From contig CAYGZQ010000023.1 in the NCBI GenBank assembly GCA_964354375.1, forward strand, positions 36,716 to 52,367: a DNA stretch of 15,652 nt, in the 5' to 3' direction. A program made the translations under genes and the position numbers. Below, piece after piece: positions 1 to 6,501 of this stretch (the stretch's first letter is position 1; every line of letters starts with the position of its first letter). Source of the stretch: CAYGZQ01 sp964354375 [NCBI: uncultured Planctomycetota bacterium]. Its GTDB lineage: Bacteria; JAJVIF01; JAPKYR01. The notes below the pieces were generated by a model. The model searched no databases. It saw only the letters and a program-made list of their open reading frames with translations, and was not told the origin of the DNA.

Positions 1-27
1 TACGGTCGCGGCTCGGAAAGAGTTGGC

Positions 28-58
28 AAAAAAAAAGCCCCCGGGACAGTCCGGGGGC
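28..58 (-). terminator. Intrinsic terminator of the lipoprotein gene
   Basis: Read on the minus strand there is a GC-only 8-bp stem (GCCCCCGG paired with CCGGGGGC, positions 51-58 and 37-44) with a 6-nt loop, followed directly by nine T residues (28-36). It lies 25 bp past the stop codon of the lipoprotein gene and has the correct orientation. This is a textbook Rho-independent terminator, and the clearest one in the window. Confidence 0.93.
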
Positions 59-82
59 ATTGCTCTCTTATCCGCTTGTGCC

Positions 83-2425
83 TCAGCTTGAGTATGGCCA
101 GATCACGACGTCGTCCACAACCCAGCTTCGGAAGCCGTTGTACAGCGGGTCAATGGTGTCGAAGTCGAACCTGAGCCATACGGCCGAGTTGCCCCCATAG
201 CTCGAGATATCGATTATGCTGGGCGACCATACCGCGGCCTGGTTATAGCCGGCGGAAGTGTAGGCAATCGCCCAGTTGCCGTAGTCGGGAATCGGCTCGG
301 CGAGTGGATTGAGACGATCCAGCAGGTCCCAGTGCGTGCCGTCCGTGGAGATCAGTATGTCCATGGCGTCGTACTGAATGGACGGGTCCACCGCCTCGAT
401 CTCCCAGTAACTCTGGAACGTGAGGGTCAACTGGGTGTGACCGCTGAGGTCGATCGGACCGGACTTGGCCCATCCGGCGTTGAACCCGTTAGTGCTGGTT
501 CCGCCAAGCGACGTATCTCCAGCCCATTCATCTATGAAGGATCCGGTATGAGGAACAGGCGTACCGGGAGTGTTGTCTATCTCCTCCCCGTACCACATGT
601 ACCGATGCCCCTCGTAGGGCTGAGGCATCCAGCCGCCGGATGTGTCGTCCGGAGGTATCTGGCATATGCCGTCAGTGTAGAAGAGATCGATTACCGGGTT
701 CGAAACGGGGTCCCACACCCGCCAGAGGACATCGCTGCCCGCTCTGTGCTGGTTGTGATAATTGGTTACCCCGCTGCCTCCGGGCCAGGTCTGCGCGTTC
801 ACCGTGTCGTAGAACCAGTCGTGCTTGGTGCCCACATTGCTCGGGCCGGTCTCGAAATCCTCTTTCCAGACCGCGTCGGCAGTCAGAGGCTGCAGGTCGA
901 AATCAACCTGCGGAGTGGTCTTGTTTGCGGCGCTGAGCACACCGGTCAGGTCCTGCGGGATGTACTCCGGGTGGTAGGCGTGAACGGTCCAATTGGACTG
1001 CTGGTACGTGGGGACCGCCCAGAAGCAGTAGTGACCGTGCTCATCGGCGAATCTCGCCTTTATGACTCCTCCCGTTTGAGGGCCGCCGTCCAGGGTGGCC
1101 TGTGCGTCTTCGATCGGGGTGCCGTCGGTCGCGTCCCGGATGTGGCCCGAGATTGTCGCAAGCGCCTCATCGGGATCGTCCAGGTATTTCGGGGCAAGCC
1201 CGAAGCAGACGTACACGGTGGTGTCCGGAGGAACAACCACGTCGTAGAGCGTGTCCTGAGCGAAATAGGACGAATGGACGGTTTTGACGTTGTAAGTCCC
1301 CGCAAGGACCGTCTGGTAGTAGGTCCCGTCGGTCACAGTGAGCGGCAGCGGGCTTCCGCCTGCACCCGTGTTCGTGATCGTCACCACGGAGCCGTTGGCA
1401 GCCTGCTTGGTGATTGCGTTGAATACCTCGCCGGCGATCGCGCTCGCGCCGCCCGGGTCCGCATAGATTCTCGCGTAGTCGTTCAACGGGAAGGGCTCCA
1501 CACCCGTGTCGGCGTTATACGCCTCGATCAGTATCGGCGTCAGGCCGCTGCCTCCGCCGAGGGCGTTGGAGAATGTGGCCGAATAGCGCTTGCCATCCGT
1601 GCCGACCGCGGCTCCGAGGGTCATCTCAATATCGTCGGTGGTGAAAATCCCTCCCGTCCGAAGCCACACTTTCCCCCAGTCCTTCTGGCTGTCCCAGGAG
1701 ATAAGGTCCACGGTAACGCTGCCTCCGCCCCCAGGGGGAAACTCGCCATCGATCTCGATCTCGGTCATCATATACGGTTCCTGGCAGCGGTTCGGATAAC
1801 TCACGTCGAGGATGAACGGTATGTAGTTCAGCGGCGTGTGATTCTCCGATATGTAGAGCATGAAGTTCTCGACGTGATTCGAGGCCGGGGCGAAAGTTCT
1901 TCCGGCCTGCTCTTTTGCCAGGGATCTGAAGGGATTCGCCGTTCCTTCCGGGTTGTGCAGCTTCGTGTAGTTGTCCGGATCCAGCATGTCATACTCGCCG
2001 GTCCCGTCAAGGTCGATTATGAACCTTACGTCGCGACCTATCTTCTTCGTCGGGTTTTTCGTATGTAACTCGATCCAGAAGGTGCGAGTATTGGGATCAA
2101 AGTTCTTGAGTTTGGCTGTGACGCAGGTCGGACAGATGTCCACCACCCAGGTCACATCGTAATGGGCATTGCCCGCCCTGTCCGGTACGACCTCGCAAGA
2201 CATATTCTCCTCGTCCACTACCAGGTAGTACCGCCCCCAGCATTCGTGACCGTCCGAATCAAGCGCAGGCTGGGCGGCCTGCGTTGTGGCGCCGGATGGG
2301 GACTGAGAATAGCCCTCAGCCGGAAGTGTGGGAGCGCTGTTGTCGACGCTGGAGCATCCAAGAGCGAAGACGACAAGCATGCCTGCCAGCATCGCGCTCC
2401 ATAAACCGGTCCTGGAAAGATTCAT
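83..2425 (-). CDS. Large secreted lipoprotein with two carboxypeptidase-regulatory-like repeats and a C-terminal beta-sandwich
   Basis: A 780-residue protein beginning with a basic N-region, a hydrophobic stretch (about 7-22) and a lipobox ALGC with Cys24, so it is probably lipidated and anchored outside the inner membrane. A Ser/Thr/Pro/Gln-rich linker (25-58) follows. Residues about 59-230 form a block with Cys62, Cys77, Cys98 and Cys101 and a calcium-loop-like stretch DLDGTGEYD near 138-146. Residues about 329-410 and 423-512 look like two carboxypeptidase-regulatory-like (CarboxypepD_reg/transthyretin-like) beta-sandwiches: each has an xIxGxVxxA opening, an AxV/AxL strand and a GxY turn. 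The last 260 residues (from about 519, opening WKEDFETG) resemble the jelly-roll/MAM-like C-termini of secreted M6-type proteins, ending in a VVDDVVI strand. No peptidase HExxH motif is visible, so I infer a structural or binding surface protein rather than an enzyme. AAGGAGGT lies 5 nt before the ATG. Product function is unknown; lipoprotein status is well supported. Confidence 0.88.
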   Translation of the reverse strand: MNLSRTGLWSAMLAGMLVVFALGCSSVDNSAPTLPAEGYSQSPSGATTQAAQPALDSDGHECWGRYYLVVDEENMSCEVVPDRAGNAHYDVTWVVDICPTCVTAKLKNFDPNTRTFWIELHTKNPTKKIGRDVRFIIDLDGTGEYDMLDPDNYTKLHNPEGTANPFRSLAKEQAGRTFAPASNHVENFMLYISENHTPLNYIPFILDVSYPNRCQEPYMMTEIEIDGEFPPGGGGSVTVDLISWDSQKDWGKVWLRTGGIFTTDDIEMTLGAAVGTDGKRYSATFSNALGGGSGLTPILIEAYNADTGVEPFPLNDYARIYADPGGASAIAGEVFNAITKQAANGSVVTITNTGAGGSPLPLTVTDGTYYQTVLAGTYNVKTVHSSYFAQDTLYDVVVPPDTTVYVCFGLAPKYLDDPDEALATISGHIRDATDGTPIEDAQATLDGGPQTGGVIKARFADEHGHYCFWAVPTYQQSNWTVHAYHPEYIPQDLTGVLSAANKTTPQVDFDLQPLTADAVWKEDFETGPSNVGTKHDWFYDTVNAQTWPGGSGVTNYHNQHRAGSDVLWRVWDPVSNPVIDLFYTDGICQIPPDDTSGGWMPQPYEGHRYMWYGEEIDNTPGTPVPHTGSFIDEWAGDTSLGGTSTNGFNAGWAKSGPIDLSGHTQLTLTFQSYWEIEAVDPSIQYDAMDILISTDGTHWDLLDRLNPLAEPIPDYGNWAIAYTSAGYNQAAVWSPSIIDISSYGGNSAVWLRFDFDTIDPLYNGFRSWVVDDVVIWPYSS

Positions 2426-2629
2426 ATAGAACCTCCTTGCCTCACTGGTTCACAGGGAAGAGCAGCGGGCGAACTTGCGGTGTTAAGGGTCGTTTATGTG
2501 TAAAGCTAAATAAAGCCGCACTTATCAGCCCGTAACCCGGAAGACTCACCGCCCCGGGTCCGCTGGATGCAAAAATATACACCCGTACTCCGGGCCGGGC
2601 GGACATCTCGGAAACCCGCAGTATACTTG
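2426..2629 (-). other. Long 5' leader of the lipoprotein gene, no recognised riboswitch
   Basis: If the promoter at 2630-2658 is used, about 195-200 nt of untranslated leader precede the ATG. Read on the minus strand it contains small GC-rich inverted repeats, for example CCCG with CGGG around 2582-2594 followed by TGTATATTTTT, and ACCCGG with CCGGGT around 2535-2560. I cannot match it to any riboswitch class I know. It could be a simple leader, an attenuator, or contain a second, closer promoter. Confidence 0.4.
2431..2438 (-). promoter_or_regulatory. Perfect Shine-Dalgarno sequence of the lipoprotein gene
   Basis: On the minus strand AAGGAGGT ends 5 nt before the ATG at 2425. It fixes the start of the lipoprotein and stands out because several other genes in this window have no recognisable Shine-Dalgarno sequence. 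Confidence 0.85.
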
Positions 2630-2658
2630 AGTATATGAGACGATCAGCCGAAAATCAA
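2630..2658 (-). promoter_or_regulatory. Sigma-70-like promoter for the lipoprotein gene
   Basis: On the minus strand, TTGATT (2653-2658) is separated by exactly 17 bp from TATACT (2630-2635), close to the housekeeping consensus at both elements and in spacing. The expected transcription start is near 2623. The -10 is one arm of a dyad, TATACT-TG-AGTATA (2622-2635), so the same sequence presents a -10-like hexamer on both strands. It lies 46 bp past the trmL stop codon. Confidence 0.6.
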
Positions 2659-2679
2659 CCTGCCGCGCAGCCATTTTCG
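2649..2679. repeat. Inverted repeat CGAAAAT/ATTTTCG overlapping the lipoprotein promoter -35
   Basis: Arms CGAAAAT (2649-2655) and ATTTTCG (2673-2679) enclose a 17-nt loop. On the plus strand it is followed by CTTTTT, but there is no obvious plus-strand gene to terminate; on the minus strand, the direction of trmL, it lacks a T-tract. It overlaps the -35 element, so it could equally be an operator or a weak trmL terminator. Low confidence in any role. Confidence 0.3.
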
Positions 2680-2703
2680 CTTTTTATCCCGACTTGTGCG
2701 CCC

Positions 2704-3210
2704 TCACTTCAGCCCTTGCTGCCTTAGCGCCTCATACAACGCTATCGCTACCGCGTTCGAGAGATTAAGGCTCCTCACACCCACCTCCATCGGTATCGCA
2801 ACAACCTCACCTTCGCCGGTGCCGAGGATCTTCGCCGGCAGCCCTGTCCTCTCCGATCCGAACACCAGGAGATCGCCCGCCTCGTACTTGACGTCCCAGT
2901 GAGCCACTCCCCCCCTGGTCGAGAAGAACCTCATTCTCCGTCCGGCCATCAGCCGACTGAACTCCTCCCATGTCCGATGGATATGGACCTCCGCCAGCTC
3001 CCAGTAGTCCAGGCCGGCCCTTCGCGCAAGCCTGTTGTCGAGATGGAATCCCAGGCGGCCCACCAGGTGCATCGGCGCCCCTGCGCACGCGCATGTCCTC
3101 GCTATGCTTCCCACGTTCAGCGGTATCTCGGGCTCGAAGAGAACGACGGAGAATCCGGCGCCAAAGCCCTGTGGAAAACGCAGTGGAGATGTGGACTCTC
3201 GAGGGTTCAT
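2704..3210 (-). CDS. trmL: tRNA (cytidine(34)-2'-O)-methyltransferase TrmL (SPOUT family)
   Basis: A 168-residue SPOUT methyltransferase. In the known family, TrmL 2'-O-methylates the wobble nucleotide of tRNA-Leu isoacceptors using S-adenosylmethionine. Visible landmarks are FEPEIPLNVGSIARTC (25-40) with the motif-1 Asn32 and Arg38, the RRAGLDYWE block (63-71) typical of TrmL, motif 2 LVFGSERTGLP (115-125) and motif 3 IPMEVGVRSLNLSNAVAIALYEA (139-161), which form the trefoil-knot cofactor site. The length matches the compact TrmL form without an extra RNA-binding domain. The ATG at 3210 gives about 20 residues before the first strand, slightly more than usual, but no alternative ATG, GTG or TTG was found closer. 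It follows the Nudix gene by 55 bp on the same strand and is probably the last gene of that operon. The related TrmH/SpoU proteins are longer and lack the GLDYWE block. Confidence 0.9.
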   Translation of the reverse strand: MNPRESTSPLRFPQGFGAGFSVVLFEPEIPLNVGSIARTCACAGAPMHLVGRLGFHLDNRLARRAGLDYWELAEVHIHRTWEEFSRLMAGRRMRFFSTRGGVAHWDVKYEAGDLLVFGSERTGLPAKILGTGEGEVVAIPMEVGVRSLNLSNAVAIALYEALRQQGLK

Positions 3211-3265
3211 TTAGGGCCCGATGTTGTACTGCATGTATGATTTGCGCAAGAAATCCCGAGCGCAC

Positions 3266-3772
3266 TTACTCAGACTCGCCTGGATTTTTGTCTAAGTCTC
3301 GTCCCTTTATCTTATACTTCCCGAGATAGGTCACGCCGGTGAAGCTCCCAGGCCCTTTAAGCAGAAAAGGCAGGACCTCCCTCGGGAGAAGCAAGATCTC
3401 CTTCATTTCTTCATGCGTCATCCATCTCGCTTCGATTATGCCTTCACCAGTCGCGACCTTCAGCGGCTCGGACTTCCCGATTTTTCCCTCGAGGAAAAAA
3501 TCCACCACGTGACGCTCGGGCATTATCAGCTCGCCCACTGCAACAAGCTTCTCGATTCTGCAGTCGACGCCCAGCTCTTCCTTCACCTCGCGGACCAGGG
3601 CGCTTTCTATCGACTCGCCTGCATCGACCCCACCCCCGGGGAGCACCCAGTACTTTCCGCGCGGCCTCAAGTGCTGGAGGAGCAGGACTCGACCGCTCTC
3701 GTCGCGAGCGATGATCGCCACGCGTAAGCGTGGATTCCGCTCTTCTTTCGTCCCGGCCGGATTTTCCGTCAT
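3266..3772 (-). CDS. Nudix (MutT-like) hydrolase
   Basis: A 168-residue Nudix hydrolase. Such enzymes cleave nucleoside diphosphates linked to another moiety, using a metal bound by the Nudix box. The complete GX5EX7REUXEEXGU signature is present: Gly47, Glu53, then Arg61-Glu62 and Glu65-Glu66 with Gly68-Val69. The segment before it (RVAIIARDESGRVLLLQH, 17-34) and WVLPGGG (42-48) are typical of MutT/NUDT-type folds. The C-terminal portion (115-140, with ARWMTHEEMKE) matches the usual helix following the sheet. I chose the ATG at 3772 because it overlaps the stop of the upstream small gene in an ATGA arrangement and has AGGT about 7 nt upstream; a longer reading to 3889 would run through that gene. 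Substrate cannot be assigned: housecleaning of oxidised dNTPs, ADP-sugars or diadenosine compounds are all possible. Confidence 0.9.
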   Translation of the reverse strand: MTENPAGTKEERNPRLRVAIIARDESGRVLLLQHLRPRGKYWVLPGGGVDAGESIESALVREVKEELGVDCRIEKLVAVGELIMPERHVVDFFLEGKIGKSEPLKVATGEGIIEARWMTHEEMKEILLLPREVLPFLLKGPGSFTGVTYLGKYKIKGRDLDKNPGESE

Positions 3773-3954
3773 GCGCGCGACCTGCCGAACAGCAAGTAAA
3801 GAATCGGACCGACCCATGGCGCGAGAATTATGAGAACGATCCAGAACAGGACGGCGCAACCCGATCTGTGGCTGGTCAGAAGGTCCCACAACGCCCAGAC
3901 GACCAGCACGACATGGATCACTCCCACAATTCCGAGTTCAGTAGCGGTATCCAC
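3769..3954 (-). CDS. Small PLDc_N-type two-helix membrane protein
   Basis: A 61-residue protein starting at GTG. It has two hydrophobic segments (about 6-24 and 34-56). The second carries the FWIVLIILAPWVGPILYLLFGR pattern, which is the hallmark of the PLDc_N domain: the membrane segment at the N-terminus of cardiolipin synthases and also found as stand-alone small proteins. Here it is stand-alone, with no phospholipase D HKD catalytic domain downstream. It begins 23 bp after the MoaC-like stop codon and its TGA overlaps the ATG of the Nudix gene by 4 bp (ATGA), so translation of the two is probably coupled. The function of stand-alone PLDc_N proteins is unknown; an accessory or regulatory role at the inner membrane is an inference. 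The GTG has only a weak Shine-Dalgarno-like GGAC upstream. Confidence 0.78.
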   Translation of the reverse strand: MDTATELGIVGVIHVVLVVWALWDLLTSHRSGCAVLFWIVLIILAPWVGPILYLLFGRSRA

Positions 3955-3977
3955 GTTCGAGTCCGTCCCGACTGGCC

Positions 3978-4430
3978 CTATTGCCTCACGATACGCAACC
4001 CGTCGATGGTCATTCCACGATCTATGGCCCTGAGCGAATCCACCAGGACCATCAGGGCCATCCCGCAGCCTACAAGGGCCGCGGTTTCCGCGCCGGTGCG
4101 CTCTTTCGTACGTACGTGGCAGCGCACGGTCACGCGATTATTCTCCTCGTCGGCCTCGTACTCCATCTCGATCCCCGCAATGTTGAACGAATGGGAGACA
4201 AGGATGTGCTCGTCGGCCTGCTTGGCGCCGAGTATCCCGGCAAGCCGCGCGATGGTCCAGGCCTCGCTTGTTCCCGATGCGGAGCCGGTCATGAAGGCCT
4301 GAAACGCGGCGGAGTTCATCACCACGCGCCCCTCGCACGTCGCTTCGCCTCCCTGATTCTCCGGTTCCCTTGCAGCCCCCTCCTTCTCCTCGTCCCCGAT
4401 TCTCTCTCGAGAGTAGTCGTTATACATCAT
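3978..4430 (-). CDS. MoaC-like protein with degraded catalytic site
   Basis: A 150-residue protein clearly related to MoaC (cyclic pyranopterin monophosphate synthase, molybdenum-cofactor pathway). The family backbone is visible: EGRVVMN (33-39), TIARLAGILGAK (59-70), the HxLVSH block at 75-80, RTKERTGAETAAL (107-119) and DSLRAIDRGMTIDGLRI (131-147). Compared with E. coli MoaC, His77 (here His80), Glu112 (Glu115) and Asp128 (Asp131) are retained, but the KGDV lysine Lys51 is replaced by Thr54, the CHPL motif reads SHSF, Glu114 is Ala117 and Lys131 is Arg134. It is therefore probably not an ordinary MoaC; it may be a paralogue with a new role or a decaying copy. No other molybdopterin gene is in view. 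The start is the first of two ATG codons (4430 or 4427) after GAGGGAG; this gives a length close to the family's usual 155-165. It heads the four-gene minus-strand cluster. Confidence 0.8.
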   Translation of the reverse strand: MMYNDYSRERIGDEEKEGAAREPENQGGEATCEGRVVMNSAAFQAFMTGSASGTSEAWTIARLAGILGAKQADEHILVSHSFNIAGIEMEYEADEENNRVTVRCHVRTKERTGAETAALVGCGMALMVLVDSLRAIDRGMTIDGLRIVRQ

Positions 4431-4491
4431 TCTCCCTCGCCCGCCCGCGATAGCCCCTTCAAGCCCCCTCAGGTCTTTGGATGCAATTTCA

Positions 4492-4500
4492 ATCTTAGCA
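4492..4500 (-). promoter_or_regulatory. Extended -10 element for the MoaC-like gene
   Basis: On the minus strand the sequence TGCTAAGAT gives an extended -10 (TG-n-TAAGAT, hexamer 4492-4497) about 60 nt before the ATG. There is no convincing -35. It lies within the 105-bp divergent space shared with miaB, 14 bp from the miaB -10 candidate, so the two promoters would overlap. Confidence 0.4.
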
Positions 4501-4510
4501 CACGATTCGC

Positions 4511-4516
4511 TATACT
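4511..4516 (+). promoter_or_regulatory. -10 element for miaB
   Basis: TATACT ends 19 nt before the miaB ATG, giving a leader of about 12 nt. A GGAG sits 8 nt before the ATG. The -35 region (around 4487-4493, TTTCAAT) is poor. Confidence 0.4.
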
Positions 4517-4535
4517 TGCCATCGGAGTCCGATTC

Positions 4536-5933
4536 ATGGCCGATCCGGGCAATAACGATGCGCAGGGCCCGCCGACGCGCCCGTCGTATTTCATTCGCAC
4601 ATTCGGCTGCCAGATGAATGTTGCCGACAGTCTTCAGTATGCCCGCGTTCTTGAAGACCTCGGATGCATCAGGGCCGAAAGCGACGAATCCTCCGACATC
4701 CTCGTCGTGAACACATGCTCCGTGCGCGCAAAAGCCGAGGAGAAGGCCATAAGTTACCTCGGCAGCGTCATCCGCGAGCGCGCCCTGCATCGACGGGAAT
4801 CGAACGCTCCCGCAAGGGGGGGCATTGTGTTCGTGGGATGCATGGCGACCGTGCGAGGCAATGAAATTCTGCGGAGGTTCCGCGAGGTCGCGGCCGTAGT
4901 TCCGGCGAGGGAGCTTGAGTCCTTCGAGGACCGCATCACGAGCCTGTGGCCCGAGCTTATCGCCTCGGCGGTCGACGTTCGGACAAGTCCCCTTCTGAGA
5001 CCCGAAGAGAGATTCGAGCGGTTCCTGCCTATCATTCGTGGATGTATTAATAAATGCACCTACTGTATCGTTCCTTACGCTCGCGGAGACCGGCTTGAAA
5101 GCGTGCAGCAGTCCCGCATCTTCTCCGAGGTCGAGAGCCTCATTGCCGCCGGAGTCAAATCGGTCACTTTTCTCGGACAGAACGTCTGCGCCTACGGAAG
5201 CGAGATGGAATCCGGGGGCTACGGCTTCGCGGAGCTGCTTAAGGACATCCGCGACAGGTTCGGCGGCGCCGACATCTGGTTCAAGTTTCTGACGAGCCAT
5301 CCCCGCGATGTGTCCGACGACCTCATCGCCGTCATTGCAAGTCACCCCGCATTCTCCAGGCATTTTCACCTGCCGGTGCAGGCCGGGGACGATGGGGTCC
5401 TCGGGCGTATGGGTCGGGGCTACACGTCGGCGCAGTATGTCGGCCTGATCGACCGCATCCGGGCGACAATCCCCGACTCGCGCATTACCACCGACATCAT
5501 CGTGGGCTTCCCCGGCGAAGACCAGAGCGCCTTCGAGCGCACGCTACAGATGATCGAGAGAATCCGATTCGACGCCGCCTTCACGTTCCTTTACTCGAGC
5601 CGGTCCGGCACCCCGGCTGAGAAATGGGCCGATCCGATCCCCGTCGATGAGAAAAAGCGGAGGCTTGGGAGGCTTATCGAGCTCCAGAACGGGATTTCCC
5701 TTGAAAGATCCCGAGCAAAGGTGGGCTCGGAAACGACGGTCCTTGTCGAAGGTTCCGCGATGCGAGCGTCCTCGAAAGCTTCCGGGATGGTCGCGGGTCG
5801 AACTCGGGAGGAGGAGGTCGTTCTGCTCGGGGGAGGCGCCGACGATTACGGTAGGCGCATAGGGGTGAGGTTTGTCGAAGCGAATCTCCGATCGTTCACG
5901 GCCGAACGCATCGACAAAGACCCGACCCCATGA
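4536..5933 (+). CDS. miaB: tRNA-2-methylthio-N6-dimethylallyladenosine synthase MiaB
   Basis: A 465-residue radical-SAM methylthiotransferase. In the known pathway MiaB converts i6A37 to ms2i6A37 in tRNAs reading UNN codons. The N-terminal methylthiotransferase domain shows FGCQMN with Cys25, NTCSVR with Cys61 and GCMA with Cys102, the ligands of the auxiliary cluster. The radical-SAM domain carries RGCINKCTYCIVPYARG with Cys170, Cys174 and Cys177. SHPRDVSDDLI, HLPVQAGDD and TDIIVGFPGE are the usual following motifs, and residues about 395-460 form a divergent TRAM domain. I use the ATG at 4536, preceded by GGAG, because it gives the normal family length; the frame continues upstream without homology. 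MtaB and RimO differ in the GCQMN block and the radical-SAM neighbourhood, so MiaB is the best assignment. It is divergent from the MoaC-like gene. Confidence 0.95.
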   Translation: MADPGNNDAQGPPTRPSYFIRTFGCQMNVADSLQYARVLEDLGCIRAESDESSDILVVNTCSVRAKAEEKAISYLGSVIRERALHRRESNAPARGGIVFVGCMATVRGNEILRRFREVAAVVPARELESFEDRITSLWPELIASAVDVRTSPLLRPEERFERFLPIIRGCINKCTYCIVPYARGDRLESVQQSRIFSEVESLIAAGVKSVTFLGQNVCAYGSEMESGGYGFAELLKDIRDRFGGADIWFKFLTSHPRDVSDDLIAVIASHPAFSRHFHLPVQAGDDGVLGRMGRGYTSAQYVGLIDRIRATIPDSRITTDIIVGFPGEDQSAFERTLQMIERIRFDAAFTFLYSSRSGTPAEKWADPIPVDEKKRRLGRLIELQNGISLERSRAKVGSETTVLVEGSAMRASSKASGMVAGRTREEEVVLLGGGADDYGRRIGVRFVEANLRSFTAERIDKDPTP

Positions 5934-5991
5934 TTAAGACATCAGATTCGGGTAGAATGTCGCCTTGTTGCAGGGGGCGTGGCGACTCTAT

Positions 5992-6501
5992 ATGCAAGCT
6001 TCACGTTTCGATATCTCCCTCAGGCGCTTTTATCCGCTCTGGCTGATCGCGGGAGCGTTGATCGGAAGAGCCCTGGGGCTGGTCGGGGGACTGAATTTCA
6101 GTTTCTGGTACTTCGCCCATCCGGCCGCACTTGTCGGGTGGCAGGTTCTCGGGGCGATAGCGAGCGCGCTGTTCACATCATTTCTCATGACATCGCGCGT
6201 GCCTCTGCAAACGAAAGGCGCAGTGCTGGGACTCGGAATCGGATTCGCAGCGGCGATCTATGCAGGGGAGATCCAGTCGGCGCTTCGCCCGGCCATGGGG
6301 TCGAGAGGTCTTGGCGGTATGCCGGTCGGCGAGGGGATCTTGTTCGAATGGGCGTATATGCATCTCGCCTTTCTGGGCGCAGTCGTCGGATGGATCATCG
6401 GCGCCGTGATCGCGCGAAGACGAAGAAAAGCTCATCTCATTGCGCAGCGATCAACGCCCGGAGAAACCGCAGGCACGGACCTTGAAACCAAACAGGTCTG
6501 A
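5992..6501 (+). CDS. Small four-helix integral membrane protein of unknown function
   Basis: A 169-residue protein I do not recognise. Four hydrophobic stretches are visible: about 14-31, 43-66, 75-92 and 122-141, followed by an arginine/lysine-rich cytoplasmic tail (ARRRRKAH) that predicts the C-terminus inside. The loop between helices 3 and 4 is glycine-rich. I chose the ATG at 5992. An in-frame TTG at 5965 would add nine residues and lies 7 nt after the -10-like TAGAAT (5953-5958), so a leaderless TTG start is a real alternative. The gene lies 58 bp after miaB. Its 3' end overlaps the next gene, also a membrane protein, by about 20 bp (more if that gene starts at 6440), which points to translational coupling and possibly a shared complex. 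No enzymatic motif is visible. Confidence 0.75.
   Translation: MQASRFDISLRRFYPLWLIAGALIGRALGLVGGLNFSFWYFAHPAALVGWQVLGAIASALFTSFLMTSRVPLQTKGAVLGLGIGFAAAIYAGEIQSALRPAMGSRGLGGMPVGEGILFEWAYMHLAFLGAVVGWIIGAVIARRRRKAHLIAQRSTPGETAGTDLETKQV

Noticed and set aside
332-2068. 578-codon open frame on the plus strand opposite the lipoprotein gene
   Set aside because: Its translation is arginine/valine-rich with no recognisable domain, and it is wholly antisense to a gene with a signal peptide, Shine-Dalgarno and terminator. It is a GC-driven shadow frame.
2635-2727. 30-codon plus-strand frame after TATACTTGAGTAT
   Set aside because: Too short, overlaps the trmL stop region, has no Shine-Dalgarno, and the TATACT is better explained as half of the dyad at the lipoprotein promoter.
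4431-5369. Upstream extension of the MoaC-like frame to a 463-codon product opposite miaB
   Set aside because: The extra 313 residues show no similarity to MoaC and are antisense to strongly conserved miaB sequence; GAGGGAG plus ATG at 4430 gives the correct family length.
5930-6055. Short frame starting at an ATGA overlap with the miaB stop
   Set aside because: It overlaps the 5' part of the four-helix membrane protein in another frame, and its translation has no family character. The membrane-protein frame is far more protein-like.
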